NCBI GenBank assembly: GCA_039566865.1
Contig: CM076944.1
Location: 15,894,501 to 15,958,500 of the forward strand
Source of the DNA: Aurelia coerulea
Lineage: Eukaryota > Cnidaria > Scyphozoa > Semaeostomeae > Ulmaridae
Direction: 5' to 3'
DNA: 64,000 nt
Shown: in pieces, positions 11,528 to 22,967 of the stretch
Position numbering within the stretch: the stretch's first letter is position 1
How the letters are laid out: each line of letters begins with the position of its first letter
Translations under genes and position numbers: made by a program
The notes under the pieces: generated by a model
Databases searched by the model: none
Seen by the model: the letters and a program-made list of their open reading frames with translations, nothing else
What the model was told of the DNA's origin: nothing

Positions 11528-13220
11528 AAGATAAGGCTCAAATCCTTACTGGTTGCCAGAGCATGCGGAAATCATCCAATTTCATGCTTGTCAGCCAATG
11601 AGATCACCGCTTTCTAGCCTCTGGAGACAAAATCGGTCTTTTGAGGTAAATTTTCTAGTACCCTCACTAAAACTGAAATGGATGCTAGAATACTTCAGTT
11701 ATTCGCAATTTTTTTTGATAAATCAGTTGTGGGGATGTCCGTCCAGAGTTGTTTACATGTTTAGGCACATAGCTTGTTTGGGGCCGGAGCTGCGTTCATT
11801 TTCCGGTCGAAGAATATTGACCTTCGTTGAAATATATATAGAAATCGCTACAAATGAGATATACAGATAAGAATTTCAGCAATTATGCATACTGACCTCA
11901 GCAATAACCCAAACTCCTTTACTGCTATCATATCTCAAAATTGGAGGCAATTTCTAATGATTTCTGGTAGAGATATCATTTGGGCCTAAGCTTGTCCTCG
12001 CTTAAAACTCATTCCATTGCACTTAAAAAGTCATGGTAAAATTCTAGAGTTGAATAATGCACTTACCCATAACTCAGGCACCAATTTGACTTCGTTTGCC
12101 TTTTTTACATTAGCAAATCTTTATAAGAAACGACCAGTTGTGGGTGAATTGCAAAAAACTTTCCTCGGTCCATATTTTTATCTGCACAGTCTATCCGCTT
12201 CAAACAACAAACAGTGAACTTTGTATCATAAAAGTCTTGCATCACAAAACATTCCTATAGAACGATTCCATGCGCCTTAGCGAGGCACTCGTGAATTGTT
12301 TTCACGCATTTAGTTCAATCAGTCAATGCAAACAAACAAAAGTGCAAAACCGGGTATCTTTTTTAGCGAACCCAAAATAATGTTTTGTTCTTTTTATGTT
12401 TTGCATTGATTGAAATAAGATCGAAAAGAACGAAATGCGTGAATACAATTCACGAGTGCCTCGCTAAAGCGCATGGAACCGTTTAAAAGGAATGTTCTGT
12501 GATGCAAGACTTTTATGATACAATGTCAAAGTTCACTGTTTGTTGTTTGAAGCGGAGAATCTGTGTAGAGAAAAATATGGACCGAGGAAAGTTTTTGCAA
12601 TTCGCCCACAACTGGTTGTTTCTTACAAAAATTTGGCAAATTAAAGAAGGCAAACGAAGTCAAACTGGTGTCTGAGTCATGGGTAAGCGCATTATCTAGC
12701 TCAAGAACTTTACCATTACTTTTTAAGTGCAATGGAATGAGTTTTAAGCGAGGACAAGCTTAGGCCCAAATGATGTCTCTACCAGAAATCGTTAGAAATT
12801 GCTTCCAATTTTGAGATATGATAGCAGTGAAAGAGTTTCGGTTATTGCTCAGGTCAGTATGCGTAATCGCTGAAATTCTTATCTTTATATCTCATTTGTA
12901 GCGATTTCTATATATATTTCAACGAAGGTCAATATTCTTCGACCGGAAAATGAACGCAGCTCCGGCCCCAAACGAGCTGTGTGCCTAAACATGTAAACAA
13001 CTCTGGACGGACATCCCCACAACTGATTTATTAAAAAAATTGCAAATAACTGAAGTATTTTAGCATCCATTTCAGTTTTAGTGAGGGTACTAGAAAATTT
13101 ACCTCAGACGACCGATTTTGTCTCCAGGGGCTAGAAAGCGGTGATCTCATTGGCTGAAAAGCATGAAATTGGATGATTTCCGCATGCTCTGAAAACCAGT
13201 AAGGATTTGAGCCTTATCTT
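11528..13220. mobile_element. long palindromic element with 9-bp target duplication (Mutator-like by structure)
   Basis: The left end starts AAGATAAGGCTCAAATCCTT and the right end is its exact complement. The direct repeat ATCAGGATC flanks the element at 11519-11527 and 13221-13229. The arms are roughly 800 bp each with scattered substitutions and leave a short central spacer around 12335-12390. No transposase frame is evident. Open frames in the arms occur symmetrically on both strands and follow from the inverted repeat. Very long terminal inverted repeats with a 9-bp target duplication are typical of Mutator-like elements, but that class label is inference. Confidence 0.85.
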
Positions 13221-13439
13221 ATCAGGATCTAATTATGCAGTTCAAGGTTATACTGTAACTGAGAATATGGCGTGTTGCAGCACTGGGCATTCACCAAAAA
13301 ATTTCGTGCCTGCCTCTGGTATTTGTTCAAACAGTTCTGTTAACCCCCAGGCTGTCTGGGGGGAGGCCCTAGGCATGAATTGAAGAAGACATTAGAAACA
13401 CTTTTAAAGTAAATTTATTTTTGGAAAAATCGGGTCTAC

Positions 13440-13760
13440 ACAAATTATTTTGTAAGAAACTCAACTCTCAGATCACCAAAAAGTAAGGAACTCCAGTACT
13501 GGGAAAATATAACTTGAGAAACTATTTATTTTGATAAAGGAAATCCCTAACATAGTTTTACTTTACTTTCACTTGTTTCCTGTATTATATTACTTGGGAA
13601 GTACTTGAGTAATGTCTAAACATTGGAAAAGCTTTAAACAATCTTAATTTTGAGATATTGATAGGGGCACAGGAAGTAAACATGAAGACTTGTGGAAACT
13701 ATAAGAAACTCTTGAGTCCTCAAAACCTGATAATCTTCAGAAACCTTCAGCACTGACCCA
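13440..13760. repeat. degenerate dispersed repeat
   Basis: Segments such as AAAATATAACTTGAGAAACT and the following GTAATGTCTAAA-containing stretch recur, diverged, at 45265-45420. Shorter related pieces with AAGAAACTC motifs occur near 33970-34150 and 36893-37010. This is an old interspersed element whose ends I cannot define. Confidence 0.5.
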
Positions 13761-15480
13761 AATTCTTTGTTTGTTTTAAAAGAATATGTGTATGGTCTAT
13801 AGGTTGTCAGCCTCAAACAACTCAAGTGGGCATATGAAAGGTCGTAACTGATTCAACATGACCAATTTTTTCAACAAAAATTAGCGCATTTCCAGGCCAG
13901 GCCTGGGCATAAAATTTTAGCAGGGGAGCAGTAAATTGTTCCTCCTGGTAATTTTCAAGTGAACTTTTCCTAATTGAATCGATAGAAGACTAAAGAACAA
14001 TGATTTCAAACAGAGCAATTTTTCTCTTTGAACAGTTCAGAAGAGCGAATTTACAACAGCTCCCCTCTTGCATTTGAGGGGAGCCTCTGGAGGGAAGCAA
14101 GAGGCTCTCCTTGAATGGCCATACCTGAAGTTCTCCAGGTGATTTCCCTGTAAAACAGGCACAGGCAAAAGGTCTGCCTCCCAGATCAAACTTTCAAGAA
14201 TACTTGATGCTCCCTCCTTGCCCTGCACCCTGAGAGAGCCTGAGAGACATAATTTAGGCCCATTACTTTATGCCAAATTCTGCCGCCGCTTCTACGGAAA
14301 ACGAAGCGTCATTCACATCTTCTGTTTCACTTGAATCAAGTATTTTATCTTCATCAAAGCGCGCATTGTCCCGCAAACTTAGTTTGTTTACAAAAATATA
14401 GTTAAGTGTACTATGTCATGACCCTGGGATAGTCGTGGGTCTTGCTTCCCGGGTTATCATCTTAGTTATGTAGTTAAGTAATTTGTAAGTATAGTCTTAA
14501 GTACCTCGTTCTTATAAATTTTTATATTGAATATATAAAAAAAACATAGTAAGATAATTTTACGGTCGGCCCTTTGCAAATCAGCCCCTGCTAAAAGGTT
14601 ACCCTCCTTCAAATGAATTAAATACTGAAATCTTGAAAGCTTGCCCAAGTAACAGGCTTTCAAAAAATTTCCTGGATATCCTACCTTGTCCGCCATGTTC
14701 GCTATAACTTCGATCTTGTTTCCAAGAAGTTTGATCGAGTGGACAGGAACAGTTTTTGACAATGTTGATTTGAAGAAATCTCTGTTTTGCCAAAAATGCA
14801 ACATTCACAGCAAGAAAGGACTTTGTAGAAGCTTCTGTGATGAATCTTTGGAGATGTTGTGCTTTTGCAGCTTCGCCAGCCTGCTACAAGACTGTTTAGA
14901 GTTGGATCCAGTGCAAATTTTGGCGCGCACGCGGCGATTGGGTGCCAAAATCAAAGAGTGGCATGCCAGCTCGAATCCAGCCCTCCTTTATTTTCATCGT
15001 GCAGAAGTTCGCGGCCAGCCTCGACTTGCATTCCTTCGCTGTGTTATTACACCAACAAATGTTACTGACCAGGGGTGGTCTTAAACTTTTGCCAAAACTG
15101 TAACTGATAATCAAACTTTTCCCGTCACTTTAGCGCATCTAAAGGTGTGTAAGTTTTAGCACAAGGAAAGTATTTGATTCAGAACGCTTTGATGGTGAAG
15201 CTGGCAGGGAATCAAACAAAGCCAAGTACGTATATGCAGAAACGGAGCATGCATTATGTTTGTTTTTGCCATCTATCTATTAATCCAGTTATTGGTCCTT
15301 CCCCTTCGTCTTCATTCTTTAGTGACGTCAAATATATTTATGATAGCTTCAAAAGGAATATTGTCTTGATTATATACTAAATTTGAAATCTTTTGAGGGG
15401 TACGTGAGTGCTTTCTGTGTCCAAGAAATCTATTTCAAACTCCACTTGAAAAAATGACATTTTAGTGAAAGAAAGGTGTG
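13761..15480. other. no confirmed gene; two short coding-like stretches on the minus strand
   Basis: At 14696-14685 (minus) the sequence ATGGCGGACAAG is followed by GTAGGA, resembling a first exon with a donor. At 14377-14263 (minus) an open frame reads LRDNARFDEDKILDSSETED and continues acidic to a stop, with AG just before it. The two do not join in phase, so I do not propose a gene. The rest is unassigned. Confidence 0.3.
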
Positions 15481-15510
15481 GATTTAAGCGTAATTTATAT
15501 AAGTTAAACC

Positions 15511-15607
15511 CACCTGAACCCAGCTGAATCCATCTGAACCCACCTGAACCCATCTGAACCCAGCTGAACCCATCTGAACCCAGCTGAACCCATCTGAACC
15601 CAGCAGA
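15511..15607. repeat. 20-bp minisatellite, left arm of the palindrome
   Basis: Alternating ten-base words CCATCTGAAC and CCAGCTGAAC repeat about five times. The inverted partner lies at 17947-18063. Confidence 0.85.
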
Positions 15608-15964
15608 GACCAACCTGACTCGATAGAAATTCCCAAGAGGTCTCCTGACAGGTGTGATGGCTCCGTTTGGAAATATCAAGAACAATGTATCAAAAGAAGC
15701 GGGTGATAAGCATAAGCGCTTTATGGTGTTAATGAAAACAGCTGAATAACAATCGTTCTGATCTCATTGGCTCGGACGGTTTTTCATTTTGACATTTTAT
15801 GGGTTCAAAGTGTCTTATCGATTTGCGTGTGGCCATAACTCCGCCAATCCAGAAGATATTTTAGCCAGCATCCAAACTTTAATACCCAAACATCTGGAGA
15901 GTAGATTTCTTCAAAAATTTCAAGGCCAGGTCCATAACGCGGAACTCGCGGAAACCGCGGAACA

Positions 15965-17610
15965 GAATTTTTCCGCGAGATATAGTTCCGCGTTATTCAC
16001 TGGCGTATTGGGCAAAAGTCCATAACGCGGACTTGAAAAACGCGGACATTTTTTTAAGCACTGAATGTTACGTTCTTTATTCAAAGTCATCCTTTGATCT
16101 TCGAAACACTTTTAAACAGTGCACTTGCGCCCCTCTTCACGATCGACCTACTATTGCATCTGCGTTGTTATTATTCACTTGGCTAGGCCCATCGAGGTCA
16201 GTGGCCTAACCATGAATGATGTTGACATTGTGTTGGCAAATTCAGAAGTAAAGCCACGTTCTCCGCTTAACTCATCAGTAGGAAGAATCAAACCAACAGA
16301 AATTCATCTATTTTTCCTTCAAACTTTGCTGAGAACATTCTCGAAAGATTTCCGCGAAATTGAGTTCCGCGTTATTCACTGGCGTATTAGGCAAAAGTCC
16401 ATAACGCGGAATTGAATATCGCGGAAATTTTTTCAAGCCCTGAAAATTACATTCTTTTTCAAATTCATCCTTGGATCTTCGAAACACTTTTAAACAGTGC
16501 ACTTGCGCCCCTCTTCAGGATCGACGTACTATTGCCCATCGAGGTCAGTGGCCTAACTATGAACAATGTTGACATTGTGTTGGCAAATTCGGAAGTAAAG
16601 CCACGTTCTCCGCTTAACTCATCAGTGGGAAGAATCAAACAAACAGAAAATCATCTAATGCCCAGCTGATAATTCTATAAGCGCTTTTCAACTGCGAGGA
16701 TGAATTTGAAAAAAGAATGTAATTTTCAGGGCTTGAAAAAAATTTCCGCGTTTTTCAATTCCGCGTTATGGACTTTTGCCTAATACGCCAGTGAATAACG
16801 CGGAACTCAATTTCGCGGAAATTTTTCAAGAATGTTCTCAGCAAAGTTTGAAGGAAAAACAGATGAATTTCTGTTGGTTTGATTCTTCCTACTGATGAGT
16901 TAAGCGGAGAACGTGGCTTTACTTCTGAATTTGCAAACACAATGTCAACATTGTTCATAGTTAGGCCACTGACCTCGATGGGCCTAGCCAAATGAATAAT
17001 AACAACACAGATGCAATAGTTCGTCGATCCTGAAGAGGGGCGCAAGTGCACTGTTTAAAAGTGTTTCGAAGATCCAAGGATGAATTTGAAAAGGAATGTA
17101 ATTTTCAAGGCTTGAAAAAAATTTCCGCGTTTTTCAATTCCGCGTTATGGACTTTTGCCTAATACGCCAGTGAATAACGCGGAACTCAATTTCGCGGAAA
17201 TCTTTCGAGACTTTTCTCAGCAAAGTTTGAAGGAAAAACAGATGAATTTCTGTTTGTTTGATTCTTCCTACTGATGAGTTAAGCGGAGAACGTGGCTTTA
17301 CTTCCGAATTTGCCAACACAATGTCAACATTGTTCATAGTTAGGCCACTGACCTCGATGGGCCTAGCCAAATGAATAATAACAACACAGATGCAATGGTT
17401 CGTCGATCCTGAAGAGGGGCGCAAGTGCACTGTTTAAAAGTGTTTCGAAGATCCAAGGATGACTTTGAATAAAGAATGTAACATTCAGTGGTTAAGAAAA
17501 TTTCCGCGTTTTTAAATTCCGCGTTATGGACTTTTGCCTAATACGCCAGTGAATAACGCGGAACTATATCTCGCGGAAAAATTCTGTTCCGCGGTTTCCG
17601 CGAGTTCCGC
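15965..17610. repeat. four inverted and direct copies of a roughly 380-bp unit
   Basis: The units begin and end with TTCCGCGTTATTCACTGGCG and CCATAACGCGGAA-type motifs. Two run forward (about 16020-16403 and 16404-16670, the second truncated) and two in reverse (about 16705-17085 and 17086-17540). Each full unit carries an open frame of about 98 codons (16119-16415 plus; 17051-16755 and 17430-17134 minus), starting MHLRPSSxST and containing VKPRSPLNSSVGRI. The centre near 16663-16700 is unique. Frame conservation may simply reflect recent copying. Confidence 0.8.
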
Positions 17611-17946
17611 GAGTTCCGCGTTATGGACCTGGCCAAATTTCAAGCAATTTCTTTCCTGGTTGCGTTTTATGAAGGTAGGTAGGTAAACTGTCGAAACATT
17701 GTCATAGACTTCTTTCGCAGTGATATCACTCTCCTACTAAATCATCAGGCCTAACTTTTTCACCTTCACGTTTACACAATATTGTTTTCGTCATTTATTT
17801 GACTAAAACGTCCTTTGAGTTTCTGTGTTTGTTAATCTGAAGGGCTATAATTCCAAACAGAGCCATTAGCATTATGAACAAGTGTTAAATGCCAATTCCC
17901 TGCTTGTGTGCTTCATACAAATCACAGGACCTCTTGGGATTTCTAT

Positions 17947-18063
17947 TGGGTCAGATTGGTCTCTGCTGGGTTCAGATGGATTCAGCTGGGTTCAGATGGA
18001 TTCAGCTGGGTTCAGATGGATTCAGCTGGGTTCAGATGGGTTCAGCTGGGTTCAGGTGGGTTT
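17947..18063. repeat. 20-bp minisatellite, right arm of the palindrome
   Basis: About six repeats of GGTTCAGATGGATTCAGCTG-type units, the reverse complement of the array at 15511-15607. Confidence 0.85.
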
Positions 18064-18272
18064 AACTTATATAAATTACGTGGATTCAAGACGTTTTTAC
18101 CTTCAGATCTTACGATAGACCTTCGCCTCCTTGATTAGGTATTTACCAATCATTAGAAACAGGTCTGCGAAAATATTTCTTTAGATTTTCATTTTTCCCT
18201 CCTGTATATACATAGATTTGTCATAATTTGAAACTAAAATTTTTGACGAACGGAGAAAAATGGAAAAATTGA

Positions 18273-18344
18273 GGTGAGACCGAGATTTGAACTCGGAACC
18301 TTCTGCTTTCCTGATGGACGCTCTACCAGTTGAGCTATCTCACC
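18273..18344 (-). repeat. tRNA-like sequence 1 (SINE or element head, not a functional tRNA)
   Basis: On the minus strand this 72-base segment folds with a 7-bp acceptor stem (GGTGAGA with TCTCACC), a D arm with an A-box-like TAGCTCAACTGGTAGAGC, and a T arm CCGAG-TTCAAAT-CTCGG that matches a B box. The anticodon stem has two mismatches, and the base before the would-be anticodon is not T. It is followed by a conserved tail, CCATTTTTCTCC, as in the two copies below. Best read as tRNA-derived repeat sequence carrying internal pol III promoter boxes. Confidence 0.75.
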
Positions 18345-18710
18345 GTGCTAATACTAGTAACCACGGATCATAGATATCCATACTGATGTGGTGACGTAAT
18401 ATCTGTTGTGTCTGGCCTGCGTGACTATGTGATCCAAAGATAGGTTGGCCCAATGCCTTTGACATGTCTAACCCACGAGACTCAATGTCCCAAACGTGGG
18501 CTGGCCCATTGCCTTCCAATTGTCTGGCTATGCAATCTGATGTCCCAAACACAGGGTGGCCTGTTGCCCTCGACTTGACGAGAAATTACGACACCTTAAC
18601 ACCCCAATTTTTCCTCTCCGTTGTCTTACCTATACTTTGATACTTACATATTCTTAACTATAATTTTGATACTAAAATTTTCGACGAATGGAGAAAAATG
18701 GTAAAATTGA

Positions 18711-18782
18711 GATGAGACTGAGATTTGAACTCGGAACCTTCTGCTTTCATGACAGATGCTCTACCAGCTGAGCCATCTCATC
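18711..18782 (-). repeat. tRNA-like sequence 2
   Basis: 72 bases on the minus strand with acceptor ends GATGAGA/TCTCATC, an A box (TGGCTCAGCTGGTAGAGC) and a B-box T arm. The anticodon stem is AT-biased and unlike any standard tRNA. It forms the left arm of the inverted pair. Confidence 0.7.
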
Positions 18783-18858
18783 TCACTCGTGAGCACAGAA
18801 CATAGATATCCATACTGGTGTGGTTACTTCATCTCTGTTGTGTCTTGCTTATGAGTGA

Positions 18859-18930
18859 GATGAGATGGCTCAACTGGTAGAGCGTCTGTCATGAAAGCAG
18901 AAGGTTCCGAGCTCAAATCTCGGTCTCACT
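18859..18930 (+). repeat. tRNA-like sequence 3
   Basis: 72 bases on the plus strand with the A box TGGCTCAACTGGTAGAGC, anticodon-arm region TCTGTCATGAAAGCAGA (a full 5-bp stem) and B box GAGCTCAAATCTC. The 3' acceptor half is degenerate (TCTCACT). It forms the right arm of the inverted pair. Confidence 0.7.
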
Positions 18931-18990
18931 TCCATTTCTCCATTTTTCTCCATTCGTCAAAAATTTTAGAATCAAAATTATGGTTAAGAA

Positions 18991-21690
18991 AATGTAAGTA
19001 TCAAAAAATAGATTTTTCAAATATAGATTGTCTCTTGATTTTGCTAACTTTCTGAAAGTTTTACGGAATCTGCTGTTGAGTTTTATGTAGGTAGGTCAAA
19101 AATGTAGCAAAAATTCTTTGACTTCTTTTTCTTTTTCCCTTGAAATCAAGACTTAACCATCATTCACGCTGTCTGTTTTGGTCCACCAAGATGATACTTG
19201 ACGGGGGTATCAAAGTACTTTAGCAACGGGCAAATCTCAGGAGAAAAAATTGATTCTTATGTCGCGGAAATAGCGATAGAGGTAATCAGTCTAGTCAAAC
19301 AAAGGATACTGCTTCAATAAGATTGCAGTTAACTGTATTTTAAAGAAATGAAATTTGACATTTCTTAGAGTCAGAACACCATGATAGGAAGCAGATGATA
19401 AGGAAGTTCAATTAAAATTCTGTTGTGAGAATTTTGACCATCCTATGCCACCTTCTGTTCTCGATTGAATGAAGAGGAAGCTCTACTTGAAGCAAACTCC
19501 AGCAGCTGAGGGCAGCCTCTGCCCATTCTTATGTCTCCCCACACCCTTTGATAATGCGTCAGCAGCCTGATAACACAATCCATAAAATTCGCAAAGTTAG
19601 TGTTCTATATATTGAAAGAAGAACCCCGAAGAACATTCTATAGATTGCTATTTTAAATTAAGGAATATACCTTATGTAAAGAACTGTCCCTCTTTCCAGT
19701 ATCCTGTTCCATCCATTTGGGACCGTAATTGGTCTATATAAAGGTGATGTAGTCATCTAGGAAGGAAAGACTGAAACTTCAATTTTCTAGCCTGAACATT
19801 TAAGGTTATGATCAATCTTTCAAACAAAAAACAATACAACATCTCTTAACCCTATCTGTATTGGGCGAATTTCTAGTTGTTTTGTACTAGGGGGCGTTCT
19901 TTTTCTCCAAAACAGCAAGAGATATGACAATGAAACTTACAATTATCGTTCCTCGCACAAAAAGCTTTTCAAACATAACGATGATAATTAATTAGTCATA
20001 TGATTCGATAATTGGCAACCAAAAAACAAAGGAAATTTGGCAAATGTATAGCTTCTTTTAGCATATTTTGACTTGCACAAACAAACATATGCTGGTTGCC
20101 ATCGGCAGGGGATTGATGAAGAAGGAATGCTCAAAACTGACACCAGAGGTTTGCAACAAATTGTAGGTTTAACGTGTCCTACATCTTAGTATTAAAAGAT
20201 AGTAAAAAGGCACGGTGTGTTGAAGAATAACATCTCTTCATATTCCCTTCGAGATCACAACAAACTTCTCAACAACTAAGATAATTCAACACTTCCGCTT
20301 CTACGTTCTCTTATCTTAGACGGAGGTAATGTCTTTACTGACACCGGTTATTATTTATACAACAAAAGAATTGTCGTCATTTCATTATGAGGGCTACATA
20401 GGGTTAGGCTAAATAACATCTACTTTTAGTGTTACAAGTTTAATAGCAATGCTATTGTAATATTGATTTGTACAATGTTTATACTTGATACAGCAAATAA
20501 AACTTAGTTACATTTAAAGTGTAAAAAATGATATCTTCGTGACACAATATGTCGTAAAGAATCTTTTACATTAAATAAAACCTTATTCAGTCTTTTTCTT
20601 ATTGCAGGACCAAAGAATTGCCTGTTCTAATTCCTGTATTGAATGCATTCAGGTCTGATTTGCATTCGTGCAAAGTAAAACGCGGTGGGATGGGAAGCCA
20701 TTGAGTAAAACAATGTGCTGCAGGATGGACCATTACAGTTGTCGAGATTAAACATTGCGCATTATGAACTATTTCCTTCAAGATTGTTTTTCACTCATGC
20801 AAAACCTGTTTTTCAACATTTTTTGGAATTAGACATTGAACAATTTGTTGTGATGAAAAAGCTGTTTCATTATTCCAGCTGATGCTTACCAATGCAGTTG
20901 GAAGGAGCAAACAATGAACGATAAGGGAAAGCTAATTACAAAGAAAGGATCGAAGCCAGTGATGCGAATATGACTGTGAAGTGCCATCCATGGCAGAATA
21001 AGGTTCACAGGGACTTTTGAACATTAACTACAGTACCTGTACATGACAACTGAGACCAGTATTACATTTAGCTATAATGCATTTTGTAATTGTGGTAACC
21101 TGTCTTGAAATGAGGAAACCGTTGTCATTTTTGGAATGTTTCGACCTCAGAAGATTGGAAACAGCTCCCTCTGAGAGGGCACTAAAATGTAAAATTTCAT
21201 TTTTGGCAAGGGGAGTAGACATTTTAGCTATTCTACAAAAGTATCTGAATCGAAAGATATTTTGAGGCATGTTGTAGAATTCCCGAATGTGCACTTTAGT
21301 GATAGAAGCTCTAACACTATTCAATCGAACTTCTTGTATAAAAATGTATAAAAATGTTGCTCGATGCCGATTTTTTTGAAGGTCTATTTGCAAAAATTCA
21401 TCTTTCTCAGACAAAAGGCTATTGTTTCACATAGAATGGGCGCAAGGCAGATTTTTCAATCTTGCTTGAAGCTGCAGTCACTTAACTATGTTAACAGCTA
21501 GTTTTGTTTATTAGATCTGTTGTATCACGTATAAAGGACTTAACTTTCTTAGTAACTTTCTTAGCTAGAGGTTGTATGTAGTGATCAACGTATTTTGGTA
21601 GTTTAGTGGTGTGGCAGTTAACTGAGGAAATTACTGGCCTTCCAGGATTATTCTTTTGTGTATTCTTGGAAGTAGATAAAAGCAGGCAGT
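18991..21690. other. no gene recognised
   Basis: Long AT-rich stretch. A 128-codon open frame on the minus strand (21414-21028) has no recognised domain and no splice context. I see no repeat structure beyond short A/T runs. It could contain distal exons or regulatory DNA of genes outside the window, but nothing supports that directly. Confidence 0.4.
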
Positions 21691-21694
21691 TTTA

Positions 21695-22963
21695 CCCTAT
21701 CCAGACTGGGGGGGCTCATTCAGCCACCCCCCCCCCCCCCACATACTTAGCTGAGCACTGCTCCAAATTGGTTCAACGAACCAGGGAATGGTTTTTTGAC
21801 TTTTAGTTTCTATCCTTTTGAAGTGTGATTTTGTGTGAAATTTTGAAAAAAATTCAGGGGGCTGGGGGGTGGCTGTTTTTTCAGAGTGGTCGGGGCCAAC
21901 TCTTAGGTAAGCTGTTTATAGGTGTAATTCCAGATCACCTCATAATCCTTTGATAGTATCCTTTTTACTTTCTATACTTATAATTTGTAAGGTCCCTTAA
22001 TTTTTTCCAGGAACAATAGCCCAATTATGTGTCACGTGACCTCAACAATGATATCATCTTTAAGAAAATGGCAAAAATTAGTTAGCGATCTCTCTGCAAG
22101 GATATTTCGACCCCAAATGTTTTACATCAGCAATAAATAGATTAAAGCTGATCAACAGGGTTGTTTCCACCTAAGCTATATAAGTTTGTTTGAATTTTGT
22201 GCACCATTGGTCGCAAACGGTATAAGATTCCCCGGGGGTATCCTCATATAGTACTACTAACGATCAGTTTTTAAGCATATCTTGAGAATCTGTTTTACAG
22301 TGAGAATTTTTGACTTGAAAGTGTTTAGTTTGTCAAGATATTATCAAAATTTCACCAATTAACTATCCTCAACCCCCTTTTTTCCCCTTCCTTCTTCCTT
22401 ACAACTCATTTGCTTACTACTGGGAAAAAATGCTGATGTCAGCATTTTTTGCAATAATCAAAACAAAAGTTTCAAAAGGAAAAATGAAGTATGCAACGAT
22501 CACTTATCATTGAAGTAGTTTTCATTGTAATGTATGGAGAAATTCTCTATTATGGGCGTCATTTGTCATTTTTCAGAAAAACAAGATTTTTAATCTCTCT
22601 GTCCACCATCTTGGATTTGCAAAAATCAAATTTTTCACTTTATAAGTATATTTTCACCTTCTAACAATGCTTTGATTAGCTTTATTTGGTTTCGTGAATC
22701 AATCTTAGAAAATTATAAAGATTTTAAAAAAAGTTGTTTTATTTTCATTTTTTTCGTGAACACGTGCCAGTTGGTCTTAAATAATTATGACGTCATATCT
22801 ATTTTTAGAATTTCTTTTGTGAAAAATGATAGATCATAAACACGGCTACCTGCGTGGTGAGTTTCGTCTTCGTAAGTGAAGGAATGGCGATTTTAGAGAG
22901 GGGGGCTGAATGAGCCCCCCCCCCCAGTCTTCTAGTAGCTCAAAAAGCCCAGTCTGGATAGGG
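21695..22963. mobile_element. piggyBac-like non-autonomous element
   Basis: The ends are CCCTATCCAGACTGGG at the left and its exact complement at the right. A subterminal GGGGCTCATTCAGCC is also inverted, next to poly(C)/poly(G) runs. The right flank is TTAA (22964-22967) and the left flank is TTTA (21691-21694), one base from a perfect TTAA duplication. TTAA targeting and CCC-type termini fit piggyBac. The 1.27-kb interior has no transposase frame. The insertion lies within a Penelope-like frame. Confidence 0.75.
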
Positions 22964-22967
22964 TTAA

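Larger units (their letters stand above)
15490..18079. mobile_element. 2.59-kb palindromic element with nested inverted repeats
   Basis: The outer ends are GTAATTTATATAAGTTAAAC at the left and its complement at the right. They are flanked by near-identical direct repeats, GTGGATTTAAG (15478-15488) and GTGGATTCAAG (18080-18090). Inside the ends are inverted minisatellites, and further in are CCGCG-rich inverted repeats from about 15924 to 17634. Both layers share one centre near 16,780. Spacers at 15650-15920 and 17635-17915 have diverged. There is no transposase. This looks like a foldback transposon; the superfamily is unknown. Confidence 0.8.
18660..18990. mobile_element. inverted pair of tRNA-like repeats (terminal inverted repeats of about 150 bp)
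   Basis: A minus-strand tRNA-like segment (18782-18711) and a plus-strand one (18859-18930) face away from each other around a spacer of about 75 bp. Both continue outward into the same tail (TCTCCATTCGTCGAAAATTT-like, then TACTTAC/GTAAGTA words), so the whole block is an inverted repeat. Upstream, 18226-18640 looks like a related unit with one intact arm, a degenerate second arm and the shared interior word TAGATATCCATACTG. This could be a transposon with tRNA-like ends or two SINEs head to head. Confidence 0.65.

Noticed and set aside
18273..18930. Functional tRNA genes
   Set aside because: A and B boxes are present, but the anticodon arm is mismatched or lacks the T before the anticodon, one acceptor stem is degenerate, and shared tails show they belong to repeats.
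19285..19305. Another copy of the TAGACTGATT terminus
   Set aside because: A short match to the end of inverted-repeat unit 2 (GTAATCAGTCTAGTCAAA-like) without hairpin or partner; may be chance or a tiny remnant.
21028..21414. 128-codon minus-strand open frame as a gene
   Set aside because: No recognised domain, no splice signals and AT-rich codon use like background.
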